A stretch of 64,000 nucleotides of DNA from Nymphaea colorata. Taxonomy: Eukaryota > Streptophyta > Magnoliopsida > Nymphaeales > Nymphaeaceae. The stretch is from positions 12,524,802 to 12,588,801 of the forward strand of contig NC_045145.1 in assembly GCF_008831285.2 (NCBI RefSeq), given 5' to 3'. Numbering within the stretch: the stretch's first letter is position 1; every line of letters starts with the position of its first letter. The translations under genes and the position numbers were made by a program. Under the pieces are notes generated by a model. That model had not been told where the DNA came from and made no database searches. It worked only from the letters and a program-made list of their open reading frames with translations. Positions 11,735 through 23,384 of this stretch are shown in pieces.

Positions 11735-13840
11735 ATGGCCGGCGCTGCTAGCTCAAATCAAAGAGATGAAACATTCAAGGGAGCCAAGTCCACTGAGCAT
11801 AATACCCTGAAAATTGCCTCCACCCCACTCAATGGTGCTAACTATTTGAGTTTTGCGAAGGCTGCTCGCTTGGTTCTTAGTGGAAGATCAAAGGCATGAT
11901 GTATTAACGGGCAAATCAAAGCACTAGCCTCTACTGATCCCAACTATGATGAATGGGAAGCAGAGAATTACATGCCTGCTCAACTCTACATAACCATCCA
12001 TAGCAAATCTGTTTACATATCAAGATACCACACACGGAATATGGGAGGCTCTAAAAGAACTTTACAGTGAGCAAAATAATCTTGCTCAAGTATACCATAT
12101 ACAATGCGAGATTTCCAATCTCACCCTCCATGACCAAGATGTGCAGCGGTACATTGGGAGACTTAGGAGTCTATATGATGAGATCCTCCAATATTGACCA
12201 GCGACCTCTGATCCAGTCATTTACAGTTTTGAAGAAGATCAAATCTTCAAGGCCCTCATTGGATTGAGTGAGGACTATGAAGCCATAAGGACTCAAATTC
12301 TGAATACTATGCGCTGCTGCCAAAATTGAATGTTGTTTGTCAAATGATTCAGAGAGAGGTGTCAAGGTGAAGAGTCATGAGCGTCCCTCCTCAAACGGAC
12401 TCCATAGAAGACAGCCAAGAAAGAATAGCGTGCCTTTCACAATCGGGCACTAATCAAGGCATACAAAGGTAGCACCCAAACACATGGAAAAATCACAACA
12501 AACTTAAGTGTACTCACTGCAGGAATTGGGTCACACACGCGATCGCTGCTGGGAACTTGTGGGGCGACTAGGGAAGGAAAAGGGATCTTCTTCAATCCCA
12601 GACAAAGATGTCAACCTTACAAACTTTGTCACCAAAGATGACCTAGAAAAATTCTTCCAGAAATTCTCTAAAGCAAATCTTGTATCTTCCCAACCAGTGG
12701 GCGACATCTTAGATGGTAAGTTCTATGCCTTATTGACTGCCACTAAAAACAAATCTTGGATAGTTGATTCTGGTGCTACTGATCACATGACTAATGATCC
12801 CACAAGACTTGCAGATCTAAATAAGGATCTTCATCGTTCTGTTTTTTCTGCTGATACTTCATCTATGGTTGTTGCTGGCATAGGAAAAACATTCTTCGAG
12901 AAAAATATTTGTTCCACTTTACTTGTTCCTAAGCTAGCTGTCAACCTTATGTCTGTTAGCAAAATCACTCAAGATTATGACTGTCTAGTTGTTTTCTCCA
13001 AGAAGGATGTAACATTTCAGGACCCGAGCACGAAGAAGGTGATTGGTAAGGGCCGACGCCATGGTGACCTCTACACTTTGGATACCGACAGTTTGAGGTT
13101 TTTCACCAAATCAAAATTGACCCAAAGGACGGGCTATCAAATTTGACATGCTTGATTAGGACACATATATGATCGGAACCTCAGTCCCCTCATCCCTTCC
13201 CTCACCGTTGATGATAATAAAGCGTGTAATGCATGCGAATTCGCCAAATTCACATGCCTCACCTTCCAGCCAATTCATGAAAGGTCTGAAAAAGCTTTCG
13301 ATCTCATTCACTCAGATGTTTGGGGACCTGCTCCAGAGGACTCTCATGCCGGTTTTAAGTTCTGTCTCTTTCATTGATGATATGACTCAAGTAACTTGGG
13401 TTTATTTTATCAAAAATTAGAGTGAAGTGCCAAAAATTTTTGAAGAATTTTGTGCCGTCATTCTCATCCAATATGGTGCTGAGATTAAAATGCTTGTGAA
13501 CGACGCATTGAAAAACTTTATGAGGAAGCATGGAATACAGCACCAATGTACCTGCGCCGGGACGCCTCAGCAAAATGGCATTGCAGAAAGAAAAAACCGA
13601 CAACTTCTGAATATTGCTCGGGCTCTTATGATGCACATGAACGTACCTCAAATTTTTTGGAGCGATGACATTGGGACAGCATGTTATATATCCATTCGAG
13701 TTCCAAACTCTAGCATAGAAGGAAAAATTCCTCTTGAACTCCTTCTCAATATGCCGCTGTCACTTGAACACCTCAGGATATTTGGGTGAAAATGTTTCGT
13801 ACATGTGCATGAAAGATTTAGAAATAAATTCCAGCAAATA
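11735..13840 (+). mobile_element. Ty1/copia retrotransposon relic (gag, protease, integrase; no RT)
   Basis: A gag start MAGAASSNQRDET lies at 11735, followed by TPLNGANYLSFAKAARLVL, which is typical of the copia gag N-terminus. An in-frame TGA then interrupts SKA*CINGQIK. The CCHC zinc knuckle near 12505-12560 is split by a one-base shift (KCTHC in one frame, LGHTRDRCW in the next). The 12508-13146 frame holds the aspartic protease site (SWIVDSGATDHMTND) and the pre-integrase region. The integrase core follows in two further frames (13169-13420 and 13427-13789), ending with TPQQNGIAERKNRQLL and FW. A TGA replaces a Cys codon in FG*KCFVHVHERF, and recognisable similarity stops near 13840. Reverse transcriptase, RNase H and both LTRs are not visible, so this is a truncated, dead insertion. 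It lies where the missing terpene synthase exons would be expected. Confidence 0.93.
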
Positions 13841-14247
13841 TGTGGTCTACTTTGTCTAGTATATTGTTCGTCAAGTATTGCTTCAAACTTAAATTATTGT
13901 TATCTATACATTCAATTTTTCTTTTCAGGTCTGTGATGTAATATATTGTAGTCAACTATTTGGAATTGACATGCCATAGCATAGCTAGTTGGCTTGAGGA
14001 GCGCACTGACGGTACATCCTTAGTTCCATTCTTATGGGTGTTACTTCTCTAGACTTTGGAAAGAAAGAAACTGAAATGTGGATCGAAGAAGGTTGAATGA
14101 TCTCATCATTTCCTAGATTTGAAACATAGATCGTCTGCCAATACCTGTGGCCACTTCGGTTAGAATGAAGTAGTAGTATCACGCACATATCATGGTGCAT
14201 CTTTGACTCCCATTTCCTGTGGTGGAGATAGGAATTTCTGGTTAAGT
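13841..14247. other. Unassigned sequence after the copia relic
   Basis: AT-rich non-coding sequence with a short minus-strand ORF (13985-14200) that has no recognisable domain. It may be a decayed copia remainder. I see no LTR or gene. Confidence 0.4.
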
Positions 14248-14698
14248 AAGGATGTCAATACATTCGATTTTGAATCAGATATCCAACCAAACCATTCTGA
14301 AAAACCAGTTATAGAAAAAAAATATAATGTCCAATCGAAAAATCAGATCAGGTCTGGATTTAAGAAATGACATTCTATTGGTTCCGGATTCAGATATATG
14401 TAAATATTTGATCAGATTCAAATTCAGACCGGATTTAGTTTTAAACAAATATCATACATCTAACACTCATATATAGTGAAAGTCAGCTAGATTTGGTTCA
14501 AAATTCAGATTTGGAAGTGAATGCAAGGTTGGATTAAGATCATATTCAGATTGCAAAATTGGATTTCAGACTTAGATATGACTTTTATTCATTCATGTTC
14601 AAATCAGAATTCAAATATGAACACGTGAATATTTGAAAAAGTAGCTACATATCGTTAAGAGTATATTTTATTCGAATCTGATCCGTTGACATCCCTAT
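14248..14698 (+). mobile_element. MITE-like element with GGATGTCAA terminal inverted repeats
   Basis: The left end reads GGATGTCAATACATTCGATT. The right end (ATTCGAATCTGATCCG followed by TTGACATCC) gives GGATGTCAACGGATCAGATT when reverse-complemented, so the ends form imperfect inverted repeats of about 25 bp. The interior is AT-rich, full of GAATCAGAT/CAGATTC-type words and without coding potential. I could not find a convincing target duplication. A second copy lies in inverted orientation at about 14997-15408, and related ends occur near 21785 and 24085. Confidence 0.65.
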
Positions 14699-14996
14699 GG
14701 CTGATGGCATATGACAAGCAAACCTGGGTGGCAGCTCCTAATGCTAGATCCACAATCCAAGTCCACTAATTGAAAAGCTATTGACCCTGCCGGCAACTGC
14801 TCATACCAGCCCACATCTGGCTTATTTGCTAATCTTTTTGGCCATTGATATGCGTAACAAAGAGTGTATCAGAACTTTGCGATGCTAAGCTTGCCTGTTG
14901 CATTCCTTCCAATTGCAAATCTCATGCTAATTCACTTCGCAGGCATGTTTGTCTTCTGATCTTTGAGTTGAGTTGGACAATTTATGAGGATATAGT

Positions 14997-15408
14997 TGGG
15001 ATGCCAGCAGATCACATTCAAATCAGATATACTTTTAACTGTATCCACTTTTTGGATATTCATATTTGAAAAACTAAGAAATTTATATCTGAATCCAAAT
15101 TCAAAATCTGATTTCACAATTGACTTTTACATTCATATCTGAATCTGAATCCAAATTTTAAACCAAATATAGCCATTTTTTAGAATTTAAGAGCATTAGA
15201 TATAAGATATTTCTTTAAAAATAAATCCGATGAATCCAAATGTGATAGGATATTATGTATATCTGAATCCAATCATATGTCATTTCTTAAATACAAATAT
15301 GATCTGCCTTATTAACTAGATATTTTCTTTTTTCATATGTGATTTTTTTCGATAGAGTTTGGTCAGATATCTGATCCAAAGCTGATATGCTGACATCTCT
15401 AGATATAG
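14997..15408 (-). mobile_element. Second MITE-like copy, inverted relative to the 14.2-kb copy
   Basis: The ends read GGGATGCCAGCAGATCACAT and (reverse-complemented) GAGATGTCAGCATATCAG. Internal words match the 14248-14698 element on the opposite strand: TCATTTCTTAAATACAAAT here corresponds to the complement of the ATTTAAGAAATGA block there. The copy is more decayed at its ends. The roughly 300 bp between the two copies has no recognisable gene. Confidence 0.55.
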
Positions 15409-15549
15409 GGTAATTAGCAGCTCAGGTTTCCTATGGAAGATGGTGGGAGTTACGCTCTGGACTTGTATTAACAAGAAATTTTATTTACAGCAGCCAAAAA
15501 TGGGGATGCATAGCGTGCAGACCATAGTGAAAACTTAGCTACTGTGTCC

Positions 15550-15726
15550 TAGTGGCAGAGCTACATTATTGCTAGTGTGGGCACTTGCCCACACCAACCC
15601 AAAAAAAAAAACTATTTGCATACAAAAACTTCATTAATTTTCAGCTTTTTACATATCAGTCTCCCTTAAGATTTGAATCTTACACTTCAAGTTCCCCTCA
15701 ACCACAAATTTTTCGCTCTACCACTG
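15550..15726. mobile_element. Small TIR element (about 177 bp)
   Basis: The left end TAGTGGCAGAGC and the right end GCTCTACCACTG are imperfect 12-bp inverted repeats. Inside is the phrase GTGTGGGCACTTGCCCACAC, itself a palindrome, followed by an A-run and AT-rich sequence. No coding capacity. Partial relatives (words such as GCAAAGCCAGCAATTTTTTT near 20142) occur elsewhere in the window. Confidence 0.55.
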
Positions 15727-16224
15727 GCTGCAACCATAAAGACATGTAATGAGATTTTAGGAAATGAAGAGTGGACATGTACCCATTGGCTTATACAGGG
15801 CTTCCCGTAGTTTTAACTTGCTAAATTCATCAAACAAAATCAGAAAAATGGTCAAAAGTTTTGCGTTTCCCCTGTTTCGGAGAGCAGAATGAGTATTAGA
15901 AGTCATTTTTTACAATAAAGTCCCCATAAAGTCCATGTCTGCTTTTGGTGCCTTGGAAAAGGTGCCCACATTATGGATCAATTTTCATATCGGTGCCTCC
16001 ATTTTGCAGCACAGGGAGTTGACATAATGGGGATTCAAAACAGAAACTAGCAGTCTACCCACCCCCACCCGCCTAAGGCACCAACCCCCTTGGGGATGCA
16101 CTTCCCCTATGTTGAGCCTATGTACTCTTGCGGAAGCTAGGATAAATGTCTTGCACTGTGATACTATGGGTTGCGCATGTAATACCTTTGTTTTTTTTGC
16201 ATATACAATGGATACAAAAAGACT
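15727..16224. other. Unassigned sequence
   Basis: No domain, splice-consistent exon chain or transposon end could be recognised. The ORFs here (minus 15985-16230, plus 16109-16378) overlap on opposite strands and look like chance. Confidence 0.4.
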
Positions 16225-16520
16225 CTTCATAGAAGCTCAAATGCTTGTTCATGTTATCCCTAGTCTAACTCTACTTATTCAACAGGGTTTTCCTTCGACA
16301 TTTTCTGGTGATATTTCCAGTGTTTTCTTTACTATAACTTTTCTGGTTAGACACCAATACTTAAATTGGAGCTTGTGAACCCTGTAAACTAAAGCTTATT
16401 TCTCATGGATATGGAAAAGCTGCCTTTTGGGGACAAGAAGCAGTTTGTTACTTAATCTGGCGGTGTTTGGGTAATGGTAAGAAAGTGAAAATTTGGTATG
16501 AGTACTGGGGATAGGGGATT
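16225..16520 (+). mobile_element. LINE (non-LTR retrotransposon) 3'-region fragment
   Basis: The stretch near 16347-16510 matches 19912-20075 almost base for base, including GGATATGGAAAAGCTGCC and TTTGTTACTTAAT. One frame reads LGNGKKVKIWYEYWG after a tryptophan-rich segment. This is the W-x-GNG-x3-KIW-x-D-W signature found C-terminal to the reverse transcriptase in plant LINEs. Several stops interrupt it. It is a second, shorter copy of the LINE relic at 18926-20775. Confidence 0.7.
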
Positions 16521-16561
16521 GTAGAATATGGAGGGGAAGAAAGGCAAAGCAGGAACTAATG

Positions 16562-16700
16562 ATAAAGATGAGGCTGCTGCCGAAAATTATAGTTGACTTG
16601 TAGACTTAGGCACTCCCCTCATAAAAATGAAGTTGAGTGAGTGGGTCCGTTTAATTAGCTCCACCACCACATGATTGTCTTGCCTGTGGTGGAGGATAGA
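16562..16700. repeat. Segment shared with the region upstream of the NLR pseudogene
   Basis: The words GGCTGC, CCGAAAATT, TTGACTT, AAATTGAGC/AAGTTGAGT, GGGT-CGTTT and CCACCACCACA occur in the same order here and at about 27428-27560, immediately upstream of the CC-NBS-LRR pseudogene, which is on the minus strand. The two copies are on the same strand of the window. Either a dispersed repeat contributed both copies, or this is the remnant of an upstream region from another NLR copy. Confidence 0.55.
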
Positions 16701-17770
16701 TCCAACCGTTGTTTGGGGTAATCAGCATTTTTTGAACATTTTATGGCGAGTTTACAACAAAATATCAAAGATTGCTAGCTGAAAACACCTTGATTTTCCT
16801 TAATTTTGATCAATTTTCAACTCGATTTACGACCCATTTAGATCTAATTTCAGAAGTTTAGACTCAAGCACAGCCCAAATCCAGACATATTTTGTAATTC
16901 AAATCCACATTCAGACATGGATTCAGTCCAAAAGAGCCCTCCGTCCATATCTAGATCCACCTAGTCCAGATGGAAGAGCCTTGGATTCATATCTGATCCA
17001 ATCCAAGATCTAAAGAAAAAATGGATCCATAGATCCATATCTAGACCCACATACAAAATTGAGCCTTAGATCTGAATCCAAATCTCAGCTTCAGATAAAA
17101 AAATTGTGCCAAATTCAGATAAAAAACTGAGCATTAGATCCAAGATCCAAAAATAGAGTCAAAACACAGATCACAATCCAAAATAAATAAATAAATAAAT
17201 ATATATATATGTATATATATCCAAATGTAATGCACAAACCATTACCTACATCCAACCCAAATTTTTTATCCAAATATAAAAAACCAAGCCGGAGAACCAA
17301 CCTCCAGCATCATATTTCAAGTTGGATCCCCGAGCGCGCACACAAACTCCCCTTACCTTCAGTCTCAATTTCGCTTTATAAAATCTAAAACTGGACTGGA
17401 AACACAAATCCAGTCTGTAATTCAGGCATTTGACTTCGACATGGACCCTTCCAGGTTCGGGAACCGGAGCCCAAATTAATTTTACAAAAAGGTCATTTTG
17501 GCCTTAGAAAAATATGAAATTTTCACTTTTTTTTTTTTTTTTTTTTATTTTATGCGTCCTACTGGGACTCGTGTGCGGCCTACCTAGGGTGGCGGGACCA
17601 AATACCCACCTCATTGACTCAGTCAAATTCAAGCCAATTGGGAGAGAGCGTTCGGTGTTTAGCAGAGTGCTCTCGCCAAGAGGCCCCTGGCATGCTCAGC
17701 ACAGAAGGGCACTAGGAGGCCTAACTTGCTAATCCTAGTTTCCATCCATGAAAGAGAATTTTGAACTTAA
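16701..17770. other. Low-complexity, AT-rich non-coding region
   Basis: Dense AGATCCATAT/CAGATCTGAATCC-type words make up 16800-17120. An (AAAT)n/(AT)n microsatellite lies at about 17183-17220 and a poly-T run at 17527-17547. The short ORFs over these tracts (for example 17514-17732) are explained by composition. No gene seen. Confidence 0.55.
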
Positions 17771-18037
17771 AATCTCTCTTTTAATTTCTCTATTTCTCTC
17801 TCAGGTTTCTCTCTTTTTGATTTCTCTCACGTTTTTGCTCTCTCTTTCTCTATCTCTTTGTAAAAAATTTCTTTTCCTCTTTTTTTCTCTCTCTTCAGTT
17901 CTCTCTCTCCCTTTTTTAAAATCTCATTCTCTCTCTTTCTTTCTTTTGTTACATCTCTTTTAATCTCTCTTTTTTCTTTTATCTTTCTCTCTTCGATTTC
18001 TCTCTCTCTCTCTCTCTCTCTTTATATATATATATAG
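17771..18037. repeat. Polypyrimidine (TC-rich) tract ending in (TC)n and (TA)n
   Basis: About 230 bp of nearly pure C/T on the plus strand (TCTCTCTTTTAATTTCTCTC-like), ending in an uninterrupted CT run near 18000-18021 and a TA run to 18037. The two hydrophobic-looking plus-strand ORFs here are artefacts of TTT/CTC codons. Confidence 0.85.
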
Positions 18038-18925
18038 TCTCATCTTGCTTCGCCCCAAATCTGTCAACTTCACCAAGGTCAATTTTAAGGTGCAGTACCC
18101 ATGATGGTTATCAAACTACACTTGACTTGATTGCATACCCATTTTCAATTTTATATATACGTTGTGGTGTGAATGACTTATCTAATTTTATTTTCAAGTA
18201 TATAGAATTCTTTTTTCATTTAACATGCATATTCACTATGCACTTATAGGATTCACGGATACCCACAGCTACTCCTTCAAAAAACCTAAGCTAAGATCGA
18301 GCCCTAATAATGTGGTAACTGAGTTAGGCTAAAACCTTGAGATTAATTTGTTCTGGAAGATAGCTACTAATTTTCTTTATGCTACAAATGATCATTCATT
18401 AAAAAATTTTATTAAAGCTCTTTTTTCAAAAACTGACTTGATTTTTTATTTCAAATGATTTTTCCAAATCAAACGATTCATTAGTTAAGATTATTTCTTC
18501 TAAAAAATATCTCGTACCATTTTATAAAAAAGTTTATAGAACTCTCTTTTCCATTGCCTCACAAACTGTTTTCTTATTTTAAGGATGGACTCTTACATCA
18601 TTTTTTGCTTTATAATGTTTAAAATTTCTAAAACTATTTAAAATCTTCACCATGCCCCACACTGCATTTAAGTGGAGAATAATGCCTAAATGAATGTGGA
18701 AATGCACCAAGAATGAACAACGCGCCAGAAAAATTAAGCCTCATACTGATGGTGGGTGGACCCTTTTCCACTTTGCAGAACAAATTCCCATTGGTGAACC
18801 AAAAGAAATTTGGGGATGCAAAATAAGCATCTCTAGTGGTGAGAAATTTCTTCATCACAAACGAGCTTGTAAGGTAGGTAAATGCAACACATATGATATT
18901 GATTTTTAATTTCATGTCACTATGG
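18038..18925. other. Unassigned AT-rich sequence
   Basis: No gene recognised. Two overlapping ORFs on opposite strands (18634-18957 minus, 18694-18909 plus) carry no domain I can name. The region could include the degraded 5' part of the LINE that follows, but nothing supports that directly. Confidence 0.4.
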
Positions 18926-20775
18926 ATATAAAAGTCTTGACCTACATCATTACGCAATTTGATCTATAAACTAGTTGCTAAGTTGATGGCTGAGAGAATG
19001 AAGATTGTTTTAGCACAATTATTGGCTCAGAACAAGGGCATCTGATCTCTCTAGTAGATTTATACACCAACCATGCACCTTGCACTTGATGCGGTCAACA
19101 GCTTGGATAAGGGCATAAAGAACAATTTTTTCTCCTAAAATTAGATATTCCAAAAGTTTATGGCAAAGTGAGATGGTTTTTCCTGCACTTTGGTCTTTCT
19201 TTTTTAGGATCATGTGAAGATTGGGTGAGGAAAATTATTACTTATGTTTCCACTGCTTCCTTATTTGTCACCTTTAAAAAGGGAGGGAACCACTTTTTGC
19301 TGCCATGGAGGGCGATGACAGAAGCACCCTCTCTCTCCACTTTTGTTTACTATTGTTGTGTTGTGGAAGTTTTATCTGAAAACCTCCAACGGCGAGTTTT
19401 AAAGGGCAGGAAGCCCCTAAAATGACTTTCTCAATTTACTTCTTACTTGGGGTGCTTCTTCTCTGCAAATGACATCCTTTTATTTTTTTGGGCTGTTGTG
19501 AAAATCCACTTCTTGTTTAAACCAAGTTTTACCTGATTTCACTTACAAAGCAGGTTTGACTATAAATTCATTTCATTTTAATGTTCTTGACAACACAATG
19601 GTCATTGCAAACCGATTTCATTGACTGTTGTCTAAACTTCCCCTTACTTATTTGGGTTCCATTATTTGTTGGTACTCTCACCCCTGACTTATGTGAGAAG
19701 CTTTGTGGAAGGGTGGACCATCCACTTACTTATATGAGAAGCATGGTCTGCAGCAAGTGGTGGGTTATTGGGTGAGAGCATTTAGACTTCCACTTATTCT
19801 ACTGAACTTTGTAGAGAATAAATTGTCACTTAGTTGGAAGTCTGCTTGCTCTGATACAAGAAGGTGGTCTTGGCCTTCTTGACGTTACCAGCTCCTTGTG
19901 TACTCTTTTGGTCAGAAACCAATACTTGAATGGGAGCTTGTGAACACTGTAAAGTAATGTTTATTTCTCTTGGATATGGAAAAGCTGCCTTTTGGGGATG
20001 AGAAGAGGTTTGTTACTTAATTTAGTGGTGTTTGGGTAACTGTAAAGGTGAAAACTTGGTGTGAGGATTGGGGTACTCATAATTTCATTAACTTGAGATG
20101 GAATGGACTTGAAATAAAAAACAGAAGACCCTAGATACAAGGGCAAAGCCAGCAATTTTTTTAGGAAGGGTGGAATAGCATTAGCAAAATTAAAAATTTT
20201 TAAAAATATATGTACCATATTTTTTCCAAAATACCAGGGGGAGGGGTCATGGCTAGAAGTGCATAACTCTATTCAAGAAGTTATCTCATGGTGGTTCAAA
20301 TGGTCTTTCAAATAAATGGGATATAATATGCTGTGTTTATGCTTACATGTACTCTTTCGGAACATAAGGAAACAAAGAAATTCTATTATCCATCATGCCA
20401 ATTTGATTCTGGGTGGTCTAAAATGGGGAGTCTACAATGATTTAAAGGATATGATAGCTGGTATAAAGTAGAAACATCAAGAGGTGATCTTTCCTCTTTA
20501 CTACATGGTTTTGCGGTTGATCTGTGTGTGGTGAAATGGTGTGCAGAAAATGGCTTTTTGTAGCTGATGTATTTGCTGTCAACAATCGATTGCAATGAGG
20601 CTGTAATACTTTTGTACAGTGAGGTTGGTTTTATACCTGTCTTCTTTTGGTTAGTTGTAGTTTCTATCTTTGTATTTGAGGTTTGTGTCTCTCTTCATTT
20701 TTGGTTTGCTCTAGCTCACGTATCTTGTACTTTGTTATCTGTTATATTGTTAATGAAAATGTTTGGGATGCCTAA
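18926..20775 (+). mobile_element. LINE relic: reverse transcriptase to 3' UTR
   Basis: Reverse-transcriptase blocks appear in order but in shifting frames: NLIYKLVAKLMAERMKIVL near 18958; a block matching the family's RQGDPLSP-to-VMEVLS segment near 19310-19375 (here ending VVEVLS); SANDILLFF near 19466, standing for the catalytic FADD/YADD box with Asp lost to Asn; LPLTYLGS near 19643; and QEGGLGLLDVTSSL near 19858. The C-terminal tryptophan-rich region (about 19960-20080) and an IRKQRNSIIHH block near 20370 follow, the latter resembling the W-x-ERN-x-RIH segment. The tail at 20640-20775 (TTGTACTTTGTTATCTG, then TTAATGAAAATG) resembles a LINE 3' UTR. Stops and frameshifts are frequent. A small insertion (about 20140-20230) interrupts it. 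ORF1 and the endonuclease are not seen. Confidence 0.8.
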
Positions 20776-20814
20776 ACTCGTAGCAACGACGTTGCATCAC
20801 CAAGTAGGGCTGCA

Positions 20815-21010
20815 CATGCGTTGAGCCCAAGCTTGTGCCTCCTGAGCTCGACTTGATTATACAACATCAAGCTCAAGCTTGACTCCCTTAACTTGCTCAA
20901 CTCATTTATGGACAAACTTGTTTTGTAAAACTTGTTCACATCAACTCGTTTAATTCGTGTACGACACCAAAGAAAAACTTGTTACCTCGAGTTGAAAGGA
21001 AAATTGGTTT
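20815..21010. repeat. GAGCTCGA-rich repeat fragment
   Basis: The words GGGCTGCACATG, TGAGCTCGACTTGA and CAAGCTCAAGCTTGACT match the style of the larger inverted-repeat element at 57623-58612. This copy has one recognisable side only and fades out after about 200 bp. Confidence 0.45.
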
Positions 21011-21174
21011 TCTTGTGATACAAACTGGGGTATGATTGTCCTATAGTACCAAGATATTCTTTTTAGTGCTGTAAAATGCACAAACAACTTAAAAATTTCC
21101 ACTTAATCACAAAGTTGCACACCAATAAGAACAAATTCTACGGTAAAACCATGAAAACAAGGGGTTCCCCCCCC

Positions 21175-21862
21175 TCCTTTTCTCCCTCTCTCTCTTCACA
21201 AGGAGAAATTGTCAATGCGACAAATTGACGAGAACATGTGGTGCCATTTGTATCTTTCTAAAAGCAGTTCCATTCTCTCCCCAACCTTGCGTGGTGTATG
21301 GCCGGTGAAAGAATGATACCCCATCGGATCAGATTCAAACTGAATGTATGGTACCCTATTCTATATATCAGAAGTTCACATATTCAGATTTGATTTAAGA
21401 TTTGAATGTTAATGAAAGAAAAGTTTGTGTGAATCAAATTTTTGAATTTATAGTCCAGATCCGATCCGATATCTAATTTTCATTTTAACATGATCCAAGT
21501 CTGAATACATCCTTTAATTGTGCAATCAAATTCTGACCATATTTTGACATGTGAAGGACTGGCCATCTTTCAAATTGTTTGTGTATTAAATATACAAGGA
21601 TATTTGTGTGAAATTGAACCTAAACCCTTATCCAAATTGATTGAACATTTATTAAATTGAATTCAAATGCAGAATTGTGAGAGAGACATTTTATAAAACC
21701 AAATACAACCAATTTTTTATTCAGATGTTAATCCTTTTATTTTCCATTCTAATTTAATCAGATATTAGATTCATTGACATCCTTAGCTCTGCCCTTAAAT
21801 AAAGATACTTTGTCCTCATAAAAGAAATAATCGAGAAGAGATTCATTGTACTTAAAATACTC
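21175..21862. repeat. Dispersed repeat, copy 1
   Basis: This segment is duplicated in direct orientation at about 23385-24165. Shared blocks in order include TCTCCCTC, CATTCTCTCCCC, GTGTATGGCC, GATTTGAACGCTAATG-like words, the CCATATTTTGA phrase, the TCATTGACATCC/TCCATCAACAACC end, TTAGCTCTRCCCTTAAATA and GAAGAGATTCATYG. Its right part resembles the GGATGTCAA MITE family. No coding content. Confidence 0.75.
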
Positions 21863-22516
21863 TTAGGGGTTGTTCGACAACATGCAAGAACATTATTATG
21901 TGCGTGTTCGATGAAGGATAACACATAAATTTTAGTACTGTTTCATGGGGCCCTAATCTTTAGAGTGGATTTATTAGACACTCATATAATATCCCTGCAA
22001 ACAAATGATACCTTGACAATGCACACTAACTTATTGTAAGTTCCAGAAATATTAAGGAAAATTAACTCTTTTGGAGGCTTGGATTTTTATTAGCTCTTGT
22101 TTAATATAATTGGATGAAAAGTTGGTTAGGCTTGTTTCTTTACGTTGTCTGATGATTTTCTAAAAAAACATTCATGGGTAGTAAACATTTATGGTTGTGG
22201 AAACCATCTTGTGAGGGTTTAGTTTATATTATTTTAAATACTGCTATTGCAAAAAACATACTTACATGGAATCAAATCAATCAAGCTGGTCAATTCAGTA
22301 AAATTGGCTATTTTAACAATTCAATTGATTCAACTGTGAATCGGCAAAACACTATATAAAATTTACCTTTTTAAAAATGATAATACCAAAAACATATATG
22401 AACAATTAAATGTGAGCTCGCGACACTTAAGCTGAAAGGTATGAGGGGCCCTTGGGTCTTTTCAGGTTGTTAACCACCTGCTCAGCCAAAAAATTGGCTT
22501 AACAGTGATTCGGGTT
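21863..22516. other. Unassigned sequence
   Basis: AT-rich, no recognisable gene. The phrase AGGGGTTGTTCGACAACATG near 21866 looks like a decayed transposon end but has no partner that I can identify. Confidence 0.4.
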
Positions 22517-22849
22517 GGATAGGTTAACTTCAGTTTGATTCCAATTAAAGGCATTGATCCAAAGGTATACATGAAAAAAGTCATGAACTTCCAATAGAAT
22601 CCTGCTAGGGAGGAGGCCTGGAAGTGTACAAGAAGAAAGGAACAAAAACTTACACACACTTTAGAGGGTGTTTGATAATATTGGATAGGATAACTTCAGT
22701 TTGATTCCAATTAAAGGCATTGATCCAAAGATATACATGAAAAAGGTTATGAACCTCCAATAGAATCCTGCTAGGGAGGAGGCCTGGAAGTGTACAAGAA
22801 GAATAGCAACACAAACTTACACACACTTTAGAGGGTGTTTGATAATATG
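22517..22849. repeat. 166-bp tandem duplication
   Basis: GGATAGGTTAACTTCAGTTT starts at 22517 and GGATAGGATAACTTCAGTTT at 22683, a period of 166 bp. The two copies differ at only a handful of positions, so the duplication is comparatively young. Each copy ends in AGAGGGTGTTTGATAATAT, which resembles the end of the small inverted-repeat element at 50484-50677, so the duplication may be bounded by or derived from such an end. Confidence 0.85.
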
Positions 22850-23384
22850 AACATTGTGTCCCTTGGAACCCAAACTTTCCTGTTAGAATGAGATGTCAAA
22901 AACAGAAGAGAGTTCTTAAAAGAAAACTCCAAAAGAAGAAGAAAAACAATTCTGATTCATAATTGAATTCGGATTTGGTACAGGTTTGTAACTGGGTCTG
23001 ATCGGTAACCAGATTCCAATGGATCTGAATCCCAGGGACATGCAAAAATAACGTTGGCAGATATGGTCTGTCTCCGTAGCAGAATGAGTGAGCTGCCTTA
23101 CGGCATGTTGGTGAGGGACTCTGGAGAAGGTACATGCATGCTAGGATTTCTTGCAGGTTTCACACAAATGTAAGTTTTAATTTTGACGTGGAACAACTGA
23201 TACTAACAAAGAGGCCACTGACTGAATTAAACTAGCTAAAGAAGCAAGAAGAAGAAGCAAGAAATACTTAGGTAGAATATTTGTCTCAAGTGCCAAGTGT
23301 CCTCGACTACTGGGCAGATTGGAGCTCCTCTTACAAGACCCCACAACTACTTTTCTTCCTTGATGTCAGACTATTTATCTGCAG
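22850..23384. other. Unassigned sequence between repeats
   Basis: No gene seen. A 79-residue minus-strand ORF (22896-23135) has no recognisable domain and includes a poly-Phe run created by a GAA-rich tract. Confidence 0.4.

Noticed and set aside
17748-17963. Hydrophobic ORF resembling a membrane protein
   Set aside because: It is a direct product of the TC-rich tract (Leu/Ser/Phe codons only).
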